From: Rebecca billardiae RCC1528
Lineage: Eukaryota; Haptophyta
DNA length: 64,000 nt
Assembly (NCBI GenBank): GCA_965240325.2
Contig: OZ251225.1
Coordinates: 620,001-684,000, forward strand
Direction: 5' to 3'
The position numbers and the translations under genes were made by a program. Below the pieces are notes generated by a model. The model was not told the DNA's origin. It made no database searches and saw only the letters and a list, made by a program, of their open reading frames with translations. Of this stretch, positions 10,554 through 19,985 are shown piece after piece; the first letter of the stretch is position 1, and every line of letters begins with the position of its first letter.

Positions 10554-11274
10554 ATGTGGCGTTATAGGGAACCTGCTATAACTGACGCCTCGCTCTCGGG
10601 GGCGCCATGGGGCTGCTCACGACGAAGGCGCCGAGCTGGGCAAGGGAATCGCCTGCATCGGGCACTGCCGGGTGCACGCTCCGCTGCAGGAGGTGCACCG
10701 CAGTCGCCGCAGCCCCTCTGCTCGGTAAGGTCGCTGGCTGTCTGTGTGGCCCGGCTCCCCGCCTGATCGTTCGGCGGCGCGACGTCATCATGCATCTGTC
10801 TTCGCCGCGTCGCCCCTCACGCAATGGTCTCTTGCTCTCGCCGCTGTCGCGTCAACCCGCACGCTTCATCGTTTGAGATACGCGCTCGCCTCGCGCCCGT
10901 GCGTCGCGCGGGTGCGGCGCACTCTGACGCGTGTCTGCTCGCCGCACGTCGCGATCGATCGTGCGCGCGCGGCCGCGCAGTCCTCGTCTCTTCTATTTCT
11001 AAACGGGATTCATCAACTACTACTTGGACGCCCGCTCCAACTTATAAACGGGACTCGCGGGCGCCCTCTCGACCTCGGGCAGCAGCTCAACCGCCACGCC
11101 GCTGCCAGCGCCCGCTGTCGTTCGTTGCTCAAATCCCAACATAGCTAACCTGATCGTTCCATGATTGATCATCGTGGTCGTCTACTCCACGACGCCGCGC
11201 GCCGCGACCATCCAGCTCCAGAGTCCATTCGTACCCGACGCCTTGTACGAGCCGGGCATGGCGGAGTGGCTAGA
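10554..11274 (+). repeat. Dispersed repeat, type-1 monomer (copy C, internally deleted)
   Basis: It starts with the same gtggcgttatagggaacc end as the other copies. It has lost about 150 bp between that end and the gcttcgctctcgggggcg-type block, then matches copy A including the type-1 cassette. It is followed directly by copy D. Confidence 0.85.
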
Positions 11275-12083
11275 CGTGGCGTTATAGGGAACCTATAACT
11301 GAGTGTCTATGAGCGACGCCAAGAATCCGGCTCGCACCGTCGCACGGCGTCAGGCACGGCATTCCTGCGTTCATCCCGCGCGCACCGCCGCGCGCAGGAG
11401 TCCTGGTGCGCTGCCAATCTGGCCCACAGTGGCGCACCTGCAGGACTCGGTTGGTTACCGCTCACATCGGATCGATCAGGCTTCGCTCTCGGGGGCGCCA
11501 TGGGGCTGCTCACGACGAAGGCGCCGAGCTGGGCAAGGGAATCGCCTGCATCGGGCACTGCCGGGTGCACGCTCCGCTGCAGGAGGTGCACCGCAGTCGC
11601 CGCAGCCCCTCTGCTCGGTAAGGTCGCTGGCTGTCTGTGTGGCCCGGCTCCCCGCCTGATGGTTCGGCGGCGCGACGTCATCATCTGTCTTCGCCGCGTC
11701 GCCCCTCACGCAATGGTCTCTTGCTCTCGCCGCTGTCGCGTCAACCCGCACGCTTCATCGTTTGCCCGCCCGCCCACCCTCGGCCTCTGGCGGATATGGA
11801 AGCACTGCAGTGTCAGCGAGCCATCAGCCTTAATCGACCTTGCTCAGTGACTGACGACTCGCGGGCGCCCTCTCGACCTCGGGCAGCAGCTCAACCGCCA
11901 CGCCGCTGCCAGCGCCCGCTGTCGTTCGTTGCTCAAATCCCAACATAGCTAACCTGATCGTTCCATGATTGATCATCGTGGTCGTCACTCGTCTACTCCA
12001 CGACGCCGCGCGCCGCGACCATCCAGCTCCAGAGTCCATTCGTACCCGACGCCTTGTACGAGCCGGGCATGGCGGAGTGGCTA

Positions 12084-12086
<3 letters not shown>
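11275..12086 (+). repeat. Dispersed repeat, type-2 monomer (copy D)
   Basis: It matches copy B, including the type-2 cassette (about 11764-11855), with small indels: extra bases near 11338-11375 and 11985-11992. It ends in ggcggagtggctagac at an (AT)n tract, as copy B does. Confidence 0.85.

Positions 12087-12174
<88 letters not shown>
12087..12174. repeat. (AT)n microsatellite
   Basis: An 88-bp pure AT tract sits immediately after repeat copy D. A shorter AT run follows at about 12235-12252. Confidence 0.95.
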
Positions 12175-12177
<3 letters not shown>

Positions 12178-12277
12178 ATGTCCTTGACCTTGCGTACGCA
12201 ATCAACTGCCTGGATGCGGCAGGCGCATACATACTTATATATATATATATATCAATGCAGAAATTCCGCCCCTTGGG

Positions 12278-12382
12278 ATTTTCTCGTCGTCGAGACGGTC
12301 GAGTAGAACATGATGCAGCCCACAGTAGGATGGAGATTTTCTCGTCGTCGTAGAACATGATGCAGCCCACAGTAGGATGGAG
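12278..12382. repeat. Short tandem duplication
   Basis: Copy 1 (12278-12335) and copy 2 (12336-12382) both begin attttctcgtcgtcg and end cacagtaggatggag. Copy 2 lacks an 11-bp insert found in copy 1. No gene is associated. Confidence 0.85.
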
Positions 12383-13421
12383 TGGGGCACAGCGGGCAGC
12401 GACCAGAAGCAGGCGGGTGCGCGAGATGCGGATATCGCGCCATGCAGTAAGATCGCCGTAAGATGCGCACAGCACAGAGGCAGCGCTGGCTGCACAAGGT
12501 GGAGATAGGGGAGGTGGAGGCAGGAGGGACGAGCACGAGCACTTGGCACGAGGTGCCGAGCTGCGAAACAGCAGGGCAGCTAGCCACACAACTGAACGGC
12601 GCAGCAGCTGGGAATTGGGTAAACTCGCCAAGCAGCGAGTGCGCGAAGGTCACCGAGATCGAATCCGAGCTGACTGCTTTGACAAGCTTTTTGGGTTCGC
12701 CGACCTCACCGTCGATCGAATACAGGAAGAGGAAGAGGTCGGCCAACCATTTGTACTCAAAAACCGAGGGCCTCCCAATGTATGATCAACGACTGGCTGC
12801 AGCAGGTGAGTAGATGAAAGCCAATCAATGAGTTGGACGAATATATTGCTGGCAGAGGACCGCCGCGTGTTTGTAGTCATTGATGCAGCTTGCGTGATGC
12901 TTGGTCATTGGTGGCGGAGATGGTGAGCGCTCAGGGTGAGTGCTCCGCCAGAGTGATGGACGAGTTGTATCCGCCATGCAGCTGTACTCGAACCGGTGTA
13001 GCGCTTCACCAGCAGTGGGCCAGCTCAGCAGGAGGCGCGGGGTACCGCGAGGCAAGCGGCTGCAGCGCGCGCGTCCGATGATGGTGCGTTGACGTCGAAA
13101 ACAGCCAACTGGTTCGCCCTGTACGACGCAAGCGGACAAAGTCGATCGGCTGGTAGTACAGTATGGCCACGTACTTCTCGCCGGCGGCCGACACAATAAT
13201 CGATTATTGTCGTGCCAGCAATAACTACACCGCACATAGTCCACATACTACTATACTCAGTACGGAGTCTCAGCGCAGTCGCGGTCAGTAGCACGACGAC
13301 TCCGACTCGAACCATCAGCTGGATTCATTCCACTAATATACTCAGATGAGTGCGCGCTATATATAGACCGCGCATCTATCATCGTCCGCCGTAAATAGTT
13401 CGTCGATCAGCAGCATCAGCA
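12383..13421. other. Region without a recognisable gene
   Basis: Open frames of 60-160 codons occur on both strands (for example 12463-12813 plus), but none shows a known domain. An 18-bp palindrome, acaataatcgattattgt, lies at about 13193-13210. Base composition is lower in GC than in the flanking genes. Confidence 0.4.
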
Positions 13422-16400
13422 TCACTCATCAGCAGGCGGCTCGTCGTCCGCGTCATCGACATCAGGCGCGTCACCGAGCCACACAGCCTTCCCCGCCGCG
13501 AGCGCGGGCAGGCTGGTGGCCGGCTCGCGCAGCAGCAGCCGGTAGCCCACCTGGCCGGCGCTCGCCCACGCGCACGCGCCCACGCGCGCCACCGAGCGGT
13601 GCAGGTACACGGCACCCACCTGCGCGCCCAGCGGCACGGGCGGCACCCAGCCGGCGGTCGCTCCAAAAAGAGCCTCGCACTCGTCCAGGCTGGCGAGCCG
13701 CGCGCGCGCGCGGCCGATGCCGAGCGCGTCGGCGAGCGCGCGCATGTCCGCGCGGACGGTGGCGGCGGTGACGAGCAGCGCGAGCGACGGCGCGTGCCGC
13801 CCGCCGGTGCTCTGCTGCGCGCCCGCCGCGGCCGAGCCGGCCGGCTGCGGCGGCTGCGGCGGCAGCAGCAGCACACACAACGCGTTCAGTTCGGCGCACG
13901 GCCGCGCGCCCACCGCGGCCGCGGCGCCCTCGGCCGAGCCGGCCGCGCCGGCCGGGGCTGCGGGCTCGGCGATCACCTGCGCGCGCGCGCCCTCGACCGC
14001 CGCGGCCGCGGCGCGCACTCTCGCCAGCGCGGCCTCGCTCGGCGCCGCGTGCGCGCGCGCCGCGGAGCGCGCGCGCACGCGGCCGCGGCGCAGCGCCGGG
14101 CGCAGCGCCGACGTCGCGCCGCGCAGCGCGTGCGCGCCGGCCGGCGTTGCGCACATCGCCGCGCAGAGCTCGAGGAGGCACGCCGCGTCGGCGGCGGCAT
14201 ACGCGCACTGCGCGTCGCTCAGCGGCCGCGCGCCCCAGTCCGACAGCTGCTGGCCCTTGTCCAGCGTGCGCGCGCACACCGCGCTCAGCAGAGCGCCGAG
14301 CGACGGCGTCGAGGGCGGCGCGCGCCCCGACGCGCCGTGCACGCCGGCGGCCGGCGCCGCGAGCAGGTGGCGCGCCGCCTCGCGCACGTCGCACAGCGGC
14401 TCGACGAGGTCGAAGCAGCGCGCGCGCACGCTCCCGTAGTGCAGCCGCTCCAGGTCCGCGCCGAACCCGAAGCCGAGCTTGAGCGCACGCGAGGAGCGCA
14501 GCGCGTGACGCAGTGCGCTCTCAAGCGCGCGCGCGGCCGCGCCGAGCGCGCTCGCGCGCGGCGGCTCCGCGCGCGGCGCGGTCGCGGCTGCGCCCGGCTC
14601 CGGCCCCGCCGCCTCCGCCGCCTCGGCCTCCGCCAGCGCCCCCTCGAGGCTGAGCAGGTCGAGCAGCCACACAGCGACCGCACACGCGGGGTGCGCACCA
14701 CAGCCGCGCGCGCCCTCGGCGCGCAGTGGCGCCAGAGCCAGCTGCAGCAGGGCTGGCGGGCTGGCGCGGCCGCACGCGCCCTCCGCGCCCGCCGACGCCG
14801 GCGGCGCGGCGGCGGTGGGCTGCGCGTCGGCGACCGCAGCCGGCAGCACCGACGGCTCGCCGGGCGGCGATGGCGTCAGCGGCGATGGCGTCAGCCCCGC
14901 CTCCGCTGACGGTGGCGCCGCGCCGGCGGCCGGCTGCGGATGCGGCCGCAACGTGTGCCACCCGCGCCCGCGCTGCGCGCGCGCGTCAGGCCGCCATTCC
15001 ACGTCGAGCGCGAGCGCGCAGCGCGGCGCGGCGTGCGCCAGCGCGTCTCCGAGCGCGCGTGCGAGCGCGCGCATCGAGGGCGCGTCGTCCACCAGCCGCA
15101 CCGCGCACCCCTGCGGCAGCGAGTAGCGCTGCTGCTGATGCTCCGCGGCAGCGGGCGGCGGCGGCGCGGCCAGCGCGCGCACCCACGCAGGCAGCTGCGC
15201 ACTCGGCGCGAGGCCGGGCGCCGTGCCGGGCGCGCCCGCGGCGGGCGTGGCGTGCGCCGAGCTCGCGTGCTGCGCGGCCGCCCACGCCACCGCCGCCGCC
15301 ACCTCCGCGCGCGCATCCCAGCCCTCCGCCGCGCCCCGCGTCTGCGAGGGCGGCGCCGCCCTCACCGCCTGCTCGCACGCCAGAGCCGTGCCGATGCGCG
15401 CGCGCTCCCGCTCGTGTGCGGAGCCCGTGTCCGCGGCCAGCGCGCGCAGCAGCCCTCTCGCCTCCGCGGCGCTCAGCTGCGGCGCCAGCCCGGCCGCGAG
15501 CACGAGCTCAGCGAGGGCGGTGGCGGGCGGCGGAGGGCGCGCGGAGGCGAGCGCGGCGGCGCGGGCGGCGGGGTCGCGCGCCGCCGCCGCCGCCTCCGCC
15601 GCTGCCGCCGCCTCGGCAACGGCGTCGCGCAGCGAGCGCCCGGCAGGCTCCGAGCCCAGCACGCGCACGCGCGCGCACTGCAGCGCGCGCGCGGCCACGC
15701 GCGCGCCAAGCGCCGCAGAGCCGTCCAGCGCGCGCCGCAGCAGCAGCAGCGCGCACTCTCGCGCGCCGCCGAGCGCACAGTCGTACGCACACGCGCGCTC
15801 GCGCTCGGCGGGGGACGGCGCCGCCGCCGCCGGATGAGGCGGCGGCGGGGGCTGGGCGGCGCGCGCGGCGCGCGCGCGCTGCGCCGCGCCCGCCGCGCCG
15901 CCGCCCGCCGCCGCGCGGTGTGCGTCGAGCAGCGCGTGCGCGGCGGCGCGCACGGCGGGCGGCGCAAGCGGAGCGCGCGCGCCGCCGCCGCACGCGCACG
16001 CGCACCCGCCGCCGCACGCGCGCCCCTCCGCCGCCCAGCGATCGAGCAGCACCAGCGCGCCGAGCACAAGCGCCGCGCGCCCGTCCGCGCCCGCCGTCGC
16101 GCGGACGAGCGCGGCGGCCGCGCCCGGCCCGCGCGCGCACAGCCGCGCGCCGCCGCTGCCTCCCGCGGGCGCGCTCGCGCGCGGCGGCGCGGACGCGGGC
16201 GCGCGCGACTCGGCGGCGGGCGGCGCCGTCAGCCCGCGCTCGGCCTGCGCCTCGCACACGCCGAGCACGCCGAGCAGCGAGTGCGCGGACACCAGCTCAC
16301 GCGCCGCCTCAGCCCAGCCGCCGTGCTCGGCCGCGCCCGCGTCGGCCGAGGGCTGCTGCGCGCCCGCGCCGCCCTCTCCGTGAGTCCGCGCCTCCGCGGA

Positions 16401-18191
16401 CACAAACACGGCGCGGCTGCCCGCCACGCGCACGCCCACGATGCGCGTCCCCTCGTCCGCGCTCGAGCGCGCGGCGGCGAGCGCGCGCGCGTGGAACTTG
16501 GCCGCGCGGCGCGAGGCGCCTGTGCCAACGACGACGGGTGGTGGTGCGGGCGCGTGTGTGGGCGCGTGTGCGGGCGCGTGTGGCGCTTGCTCGTTCCGTC
16601 CAAGCTCGGCTGCGGCGCGCTGCTGCGCTGCGAGGGGAGGGCGCATGCCGGGCGGCGGTCGGTGCCAGAGCGGCGACATGTCCCAGCCGTGTGGCAGCAC
16701 AAAGCCCCTGGAGCCCTCCACCCACTCGCCATCATCGCCATCCTCGCCATCCTCAGCCGCAGCAGCCGCAGCAGCGGCGCCGCCCTCGGCGCCGCCCTCC
16801 GCGCCGCACGGCCGAGCGGCGACAACGCGTGCGCCCTCCGCCTCGCCCTCGCCCTCGGGCCCCTGGGCGGCTGCCGCGCGGGCGGACGGCGCGGCCGAGG
16901 CGGGGGCTGCGCCGAGCGCGTACGCCCGCGCGCCGCCGCGGCGCGCGGGCCAGAGCTGCAGCAGCAGCACGGGCATGCCGTCACCGCGCCCGAGCACGCG
17001 CCGCGCCGCCTCCGCCGCTTCCGCGCCGCTCAGCAGCGGCACTGGCGCAATGCCCAGCGCCGCCTCGCCCGGCACGTGCGGCACGCGCGCGCCCGGCGGC
17101 GCGTGCGCGCGCGACGCGCGCACGGGCGCGAGCCAGTGCAGCTTGCCCGAGCCCTCCCCCATCGGCATCGCCCAGCGCGCGCCAGGGAAGGCCTCGAGCG
17201 CGCCCGCCAGCTCGTCCGTGTACCAGCCTCGTCCGTGCCGCGCGCCCAGCACGCCGCGCCAGCCCTCGTCGACGGCGGCGAGGTCGGCGCCGCCGGGCGA
17301 CGAGGCGGGGCCGCCGCCGGCGCCGCGCCGCGCCGGCTGGCGCAGCGGGTAGAAGAGCACGCCGCGCAGCAGCGCGCGCGACTCGAGCTCGAGCTCAGCA
17401 GCCGCGGGCGCGCCGTCCGCGGCAGGCGGCGCGCCCGCCTCGGCCTGCGAGGGCGCGGCCGCGGGCGCGCCGGCGGCCGGGCGAGGCGCGAGGCGCTCGC
17501 GCAGCCACTCGCGCACGATCGGGGCCGAGGCGAGCGCCAGCCGCTGCGCCATCCGGCGCGAGCGGTCGAGCAGCGTCTCGCCGACGAACGGGCCGACGAA
17601 GCGGCCGAGCGCCACGGCGCTCTCACTGCCAGCGGGGATGGCCGCCGCGCCCTCGGCGGCTGGCGCGTGCGCGAGCGCGTCGAAGAGGCTCCCCTCGGGC
17701 ATGTGCAGGAAGAACTTGATGTGCAGCTCCCAGTGCCGCAGCCGGAGCCCCGCCGCGCCCGCCCCCGCGCGCGCCTCGCCCGCAAAGACGTACTTGAGCC
17801 GCACGCACGGCTGCATCGCTCCGTCCAGCAGCTGCACGCCGGTGACGACGTCGAGCGAGGCGAGCACGGGGCAGTGGCGCAGCCAGTACTCGAGCAGCGC
17901 GGCGCAGTACAGCCCGAGCCGCGTGCGCCCGTGCTGCGCCGAGAGGAACGCCAGCAGGTGCGACGCGTCCTGATCAAGCGCGCGCAGCCACGGGGCGGCC
18001 GAGCGCACGACGCGGGCGCACCACTCGTCGTGTACGAGGGGCAAGCCAGCAGCGTCGCCGAGCAGGTGACCCGAGCCGAAGACCCACCACAGGTCGCGCA
18101 CGACCTTGTGCCGCAGGCCGTCGGGCGGATGCGCACCCCGGTGCGGATGGGACCGCTCGTCGTCCGCGCGATCATCAGCGTCGGCATCCAT
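13422..18191 (-). CDS. DUF1853 / DEDDy 3'-5' exonuclease / YbaK-like editing-domain fusion
   Basis: An uninterrupted 1589-codon frame with an ATG start. Residues ~20-500 look like DUF1853: 'DLWWVFGSGHLL', 'LGLYCAALLEYWLR', 'RHWELHIKFFLHMP', 'VGPFVGETLLDRS' and a later 'GVLFYPLRQPA'. A long Ala/Gly-rich middle follows. Residues ~1025-1350 form an RNase D-type DEDDy exonuclease with 'LALDVEW' (~1062), 'GFGFGADLERLHYG' (~1240) and 'CAYAAADAACLLEL' (~1330), where the Tyr and Asp complete the active site. The last ~110 residues, with 'LASLDECEALFGATAGWVPP', resemble the YbaK/ProX trans-editing fold. In these families the activities are 3'-end trimming of RNA and deacylation of mischarged tRNA, so a role at tRNA 3' ends is a reasonable inference. 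Short introns inside the low-complexity middle cannot be excluded. Confidence 0.75.
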   Translation of the reverse strand: MDADADDRADDERSHPHRGAHPPDGLRHKVVRDLWWVFGSGHLLGDAAGLPLVHDEWCARVVRSAAPWLRALDQDASHLLAFLSAQHGRTRLGLYCAALLEYWLRHCPVLASLDVVTGVQLLDGAMQPCVRLKYVFAGEARAGAGAAGLRLRHWELHIKFFLHMPEGSLFDALAHAPAAEGAAAIPAGSESAVALGRFVGPFVGETLLDRSRRMAQRLALASAPIVREWLRERLAPRPAAGAPAAAPSQAEAGAPPAADGAPAAAELELESRALLRGVLFYPLRQPARRGAGGGPASSPGGADLAAVDEGWRGVLGARHGRGWYTDELAGALEAFPGARWAMPMGEGSGKLHWLAPVRASRAHAPPGARVPHVPGEAALGIAPVPLLSGAEAAEAARRVLGRGDGMPVLLLQLWPARRGGARAYALGAAPASAAPSARAAAAQGPEGEGEAEGARVVAARPCGAEGGAEGGAAAAAAAAEDGEDGDDGEWVEGSRGFVLPHGWDMSPLWHRPPPGMRPPLAAQQRAAAELGRNEQAPHAPAHAPTHAPAPPPVVVGTGASRRAAKFHARALAAARSSADEGTRIVGVRVAGSRAVFVSAEARTHGEGGAGAQQPSADAGAAEHGGWAEAARELVSAHSLLGVLGVCEAQAERGLTAPPAAESRAPASAPPRASAPAGGSGGARLCARGPGAAAALVRATAGADGRAALVLGALVLLDRWAAEGRACGGGCACACGGGARAPLAPPAVRAAAHALLDAHRAAAGGGAAGAAQRARAARAAQPPPPPHPAAAAPSPAERERACAYDCALGGARECALLLLRRALDGSAALGARVAARALQCARVRVLGSEPAGRSLRDAVAEAAAAAEAAAAARDPAARAAALASARPPPPATALAELVLAAGLAPQLSAAEARGLLRALAADTGSAHERERARIGTALACEQAVRAAPPSQTRGAAEGWDARAEVAAAVAWAAAQHASSAHATPAAGAPGTAPGLAPSAQLPAWVRALAAPPPPAAAEHQQQRYSLPQGCAVRLVDDAPSMRALARALGDALAHAAPRCALALDVEWRPDARAQRGRGWHTLRPHPQPAAGAAPPSAEAGLTPSPLTPSPPGEPSVLPAAVADAQPTAAAPPASAGAEGACGRASPPALLQLALAPLRAEGARGCGAHPACAVAVWLLDLLSLEGALAEAEAAEAAGPEPGAAATAPRAEPPRASALGAAARALESALRHALRSSRALKLGFGFGADLERLHYGSVRARCFDLVEPLCDVREAARHLLAAPAAGVHGASGRAPPSTPSLGALLSAVCARTLDKGQQLSDWGARPLSDAQCAYAAADAACLLELCAAMCATPAGAHALRGATSALRPALRRGRVRARSAARAHAAPSEAALARVRAAAAAVEGARAQVIAEPAAPAGAAGSAEGAAAAVGARPCAELNALCVLLLPPQPPQPAGSAAAGAQQSTGGRHAPSLALLVTAATVRADMRALADALGIGRARARLASLDECEALFGATAGWVPPVPLGAQVGAVYLHRSVARVGACAWASAGQVGYRLLLREPATSLPALAAGKAVWLGDAPDVDDADDEPPADE

Positions 18192-18851
18192 CGTGGACTG
18201 GCTACATACAGTTTACTATGATTTAACGTGCACACTTGGTTAAGGCGTGATTTAACGCCATCCAACACTGCACAAAGACACCGCCACAAAACAGTTTACT
18301 AAGAATAAGAGACGCACACAGCTCTGGCAGGCGAGATTGACGCCCGACAACTGTCACCGCCCATGAAGCCGTCGCCGACTCGCCGATGGTAGCGCCGCCG
18401 GAAAATTCGTTCAGCCGTCCGCCTGCGAGGCCTGGATGAGGGCTGCGGCCGCCTCGCGGCGCGCCAGCGCCCGTCGTCCTCGCCCCACCGTCGTCCACAA
18501 AACGTCGTCGTCCGAACGGCGAACTCGCCGACTGGGCGCCGATGCAACAGCGCGCCGACAGGACTTGTAGTAGTATGGAATGTCACCGAATGTGGAGCCC
18601 ACATGATGACGACTCAGACGAACTTCTACAATATACTTTGCTACTGGACTAGGCAGTTACTGCTATACAGTACAGTATTGTACGACTACCGTACTACTAC
18701 TACGGTACTACCGGTAAGCTACTCCTGACTCTGAGCTACGACGATACAGTATGCCGATGGCAAGGTGGTGTACAACGGTGGCGAGGCAAGCCTGCTTGGG
18801 ACGGTCTTCGCGTACTGTACATTGTATTCCGCCGGGCATCTCGCCGCCGTT
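18192..18851. other. Intergenic region
   Basis: No gene is recognised. It holds a copy of the element arm described at 60655-60888 (18291-18340) and low-complexity tac/tact repeats near 18650-18720. It would contain the promoter of the exonuclease fusion gene and the 3' region of the Mpv17 gene. Confidence 0.45.
18291..18340. repeat. Lone arm related to the 60655-60888 element
   Basis: acagtttactaagaataaga followed by gacgcac, cagctct and ggcaggcgagattg matches the left arm at 60660-60715 with small gaps. No opposing arm is visible nearby, although cagtttact also occurs at 18209. Confidence 0.6.
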
Positions 18852-19664
18852 TCAGCGGTTGGCCATGATGGAGAGCAGCGTGTTCCACACGATCGCGATC
18901 AGCCCGGAGAAGCCGACGCGCAGCTGCGGCGGGACGAAGGTGAAGTTGATGAGCTGGGGCAGCACCCACACCTTCCAGTTGGCGACCAGCCCGGGCAGGT
19001 ACTCCGAGCCCCACTTCTGCGCGATCGACGACGCGAACTCGCCCGCAGCGGGGAGCGGCTGGCCGAGCGCCGCGTCTGCGAGCGCCTCGGCCGCCCCGAA
19101 CACGGGGAAGAAGCCGAACAGGTTGGCCGGGGCGTTGATTAGCTGGTCGCACACGAGCATGACGAGCGTGCACTTCCACATGCCCGACTTCAGCCTGAGC
19201 TTGTCCACGGCCAGCCACTCGAACGCGTTGTAGCATACGTGCAGGATGGGCGCGAAGTAGAGCACGTTTACCATCACCAGCACGAACACGCGCTTGAGCG
19301 CAAACGCGCCGCCGAGCATGGACTGCGCGATGAAGTCGCCGATGGCGGCGAGGACGGCGGCCGTTGCCATCTTCGTCGGAAGCGGGCGCTCCTCGAGGGC
19401 CGCGAGGTACGCCTCCCATGGACTCTCCCCCAGGAAGCTGGCTGCCGATCCGCCTCGCAGCGAAAGCGCCATCGTCGCCGGCGCTCGCGCCACTCGAGAC
19501 GCGTCGACCCGCGTGGAACGCGCCGTCGGGAGCGATGGGAGCGACGGCTTCGATGTATCGAGCACCGCGTGCGCCCCGGCGCTACGCACCGTCGCGAGCG
19601 TGACGACTGCGAGGAGAAGGATATGGGTCATCGTGCTGGACTGCACGGACGAGGATCGGGCCAT
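18852..19664 (-). CDS. Mpv17/PMP22-family membrane protein
   Basis: A 270-aa protein from the ATG at 19664 (the frame stays open upstream; 19631 is an alternative). The N-terminus is a signal-like hydrophobic stretch ('MTHILLLAVVTLATVRSAGA') then a Ser/Arg/Ala-rich region, which fits bipartite plastid targeting or a mitochondrial presequence. The family core starts at 'WEAYLAALEERPLPTKM' and 'GDFIAQSML', continues through hydrophobic helices, and closes with the signature 'WKVWVLPQLINFTFVPP' and 'WNTLLSIMANR'. Mpv17 relatives are small four-helix channels of the inner mitochondrial, peroxisomal or plastid membrane. No intron is needed. It is divergent from the acyl-CoA synthetase gene. Confidence 0.85.
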   Translation of the reverse strand: MARSSSVQSSTMTHILLLAVVTLATVRSAGAHAVLDTSKPSLPSLPTARSTRVDASRVARAPATMALSLRGGSAASFLGESPWEAYLAALEERPLPTKMATAAVLAAIGDFIAQSMLGGAFALKRVFVLVMVNVLYFAPILHVCYNAFEWLAVDKLRLKSGMWKCTLVMLVCDQLINAPANLFGFFPVFGAAEALADAALGQPLPAAGEFASSIAQKWGSEYLPGLVANWKVWVLPQLINFTFVPPQLRVGFSGLIAIVWNTLLSIMANR

Positions 19665-19985
19665 CGATCGGACGTGATGCAAGCAGTTCTCGGCTTTTCG
19701 CGCTCTTTCGAGGGCTTGAATGACGAGGAGGCTGATGCGCCCTCCGCCGCCTTCCCGTTGTAATGTATGCGGGATCGAATGAAGAATCAAAGTTCTGCAA
19801 CCCATACTGCTAGTAGTAGTGTAGCCACCCGGCCGCTGCTAATGAATGGCGGGCCGGCGGCCGCGTCCACCTTGAACGGAGAGCTCGCAACGAGATTGAG
19901 ATTTTTCCGCATCGGATTTTCTCTTCACAAAAAAAACCAGCCGGCGTCCGGTTTTTCTCGCGCCGCTGCAGGCGCCGCGCCTTTG
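19665..19985. promoter_or_regulatory. Divergent intergenic region, Mpv17 / acyl-CoA synthetase
   Basis: 321 bp separate the two outward-facing start codons. The stretch has an unusually A/T-rich block (aaaaaaaacc near 19929). It must hold both 5' leaders and promoters; no specific element is identified. Confidence 0.4.

Noticed and set aside
2049-12174. Helitron identity for the repeat dimers
   Set aside because: The CTAG end and AT-rich target fit weakly, but there is no convincing 3' hairpin, no 5' TC end and no Rep/helicase sequence.
12463-12813. Small gene in the region after the second repeat dimer
   Set aside because: No recognisable domain, several overlapping alternatives, and no conserved-looking start or intron structure.
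14726-18221. ~1000-codon plus-strand frames opposite the exonuclease fusion
   Set aside because: Antisense shadows composed of Arg/Ala/Pro; no domain, and the minus strand has clear family motifs.
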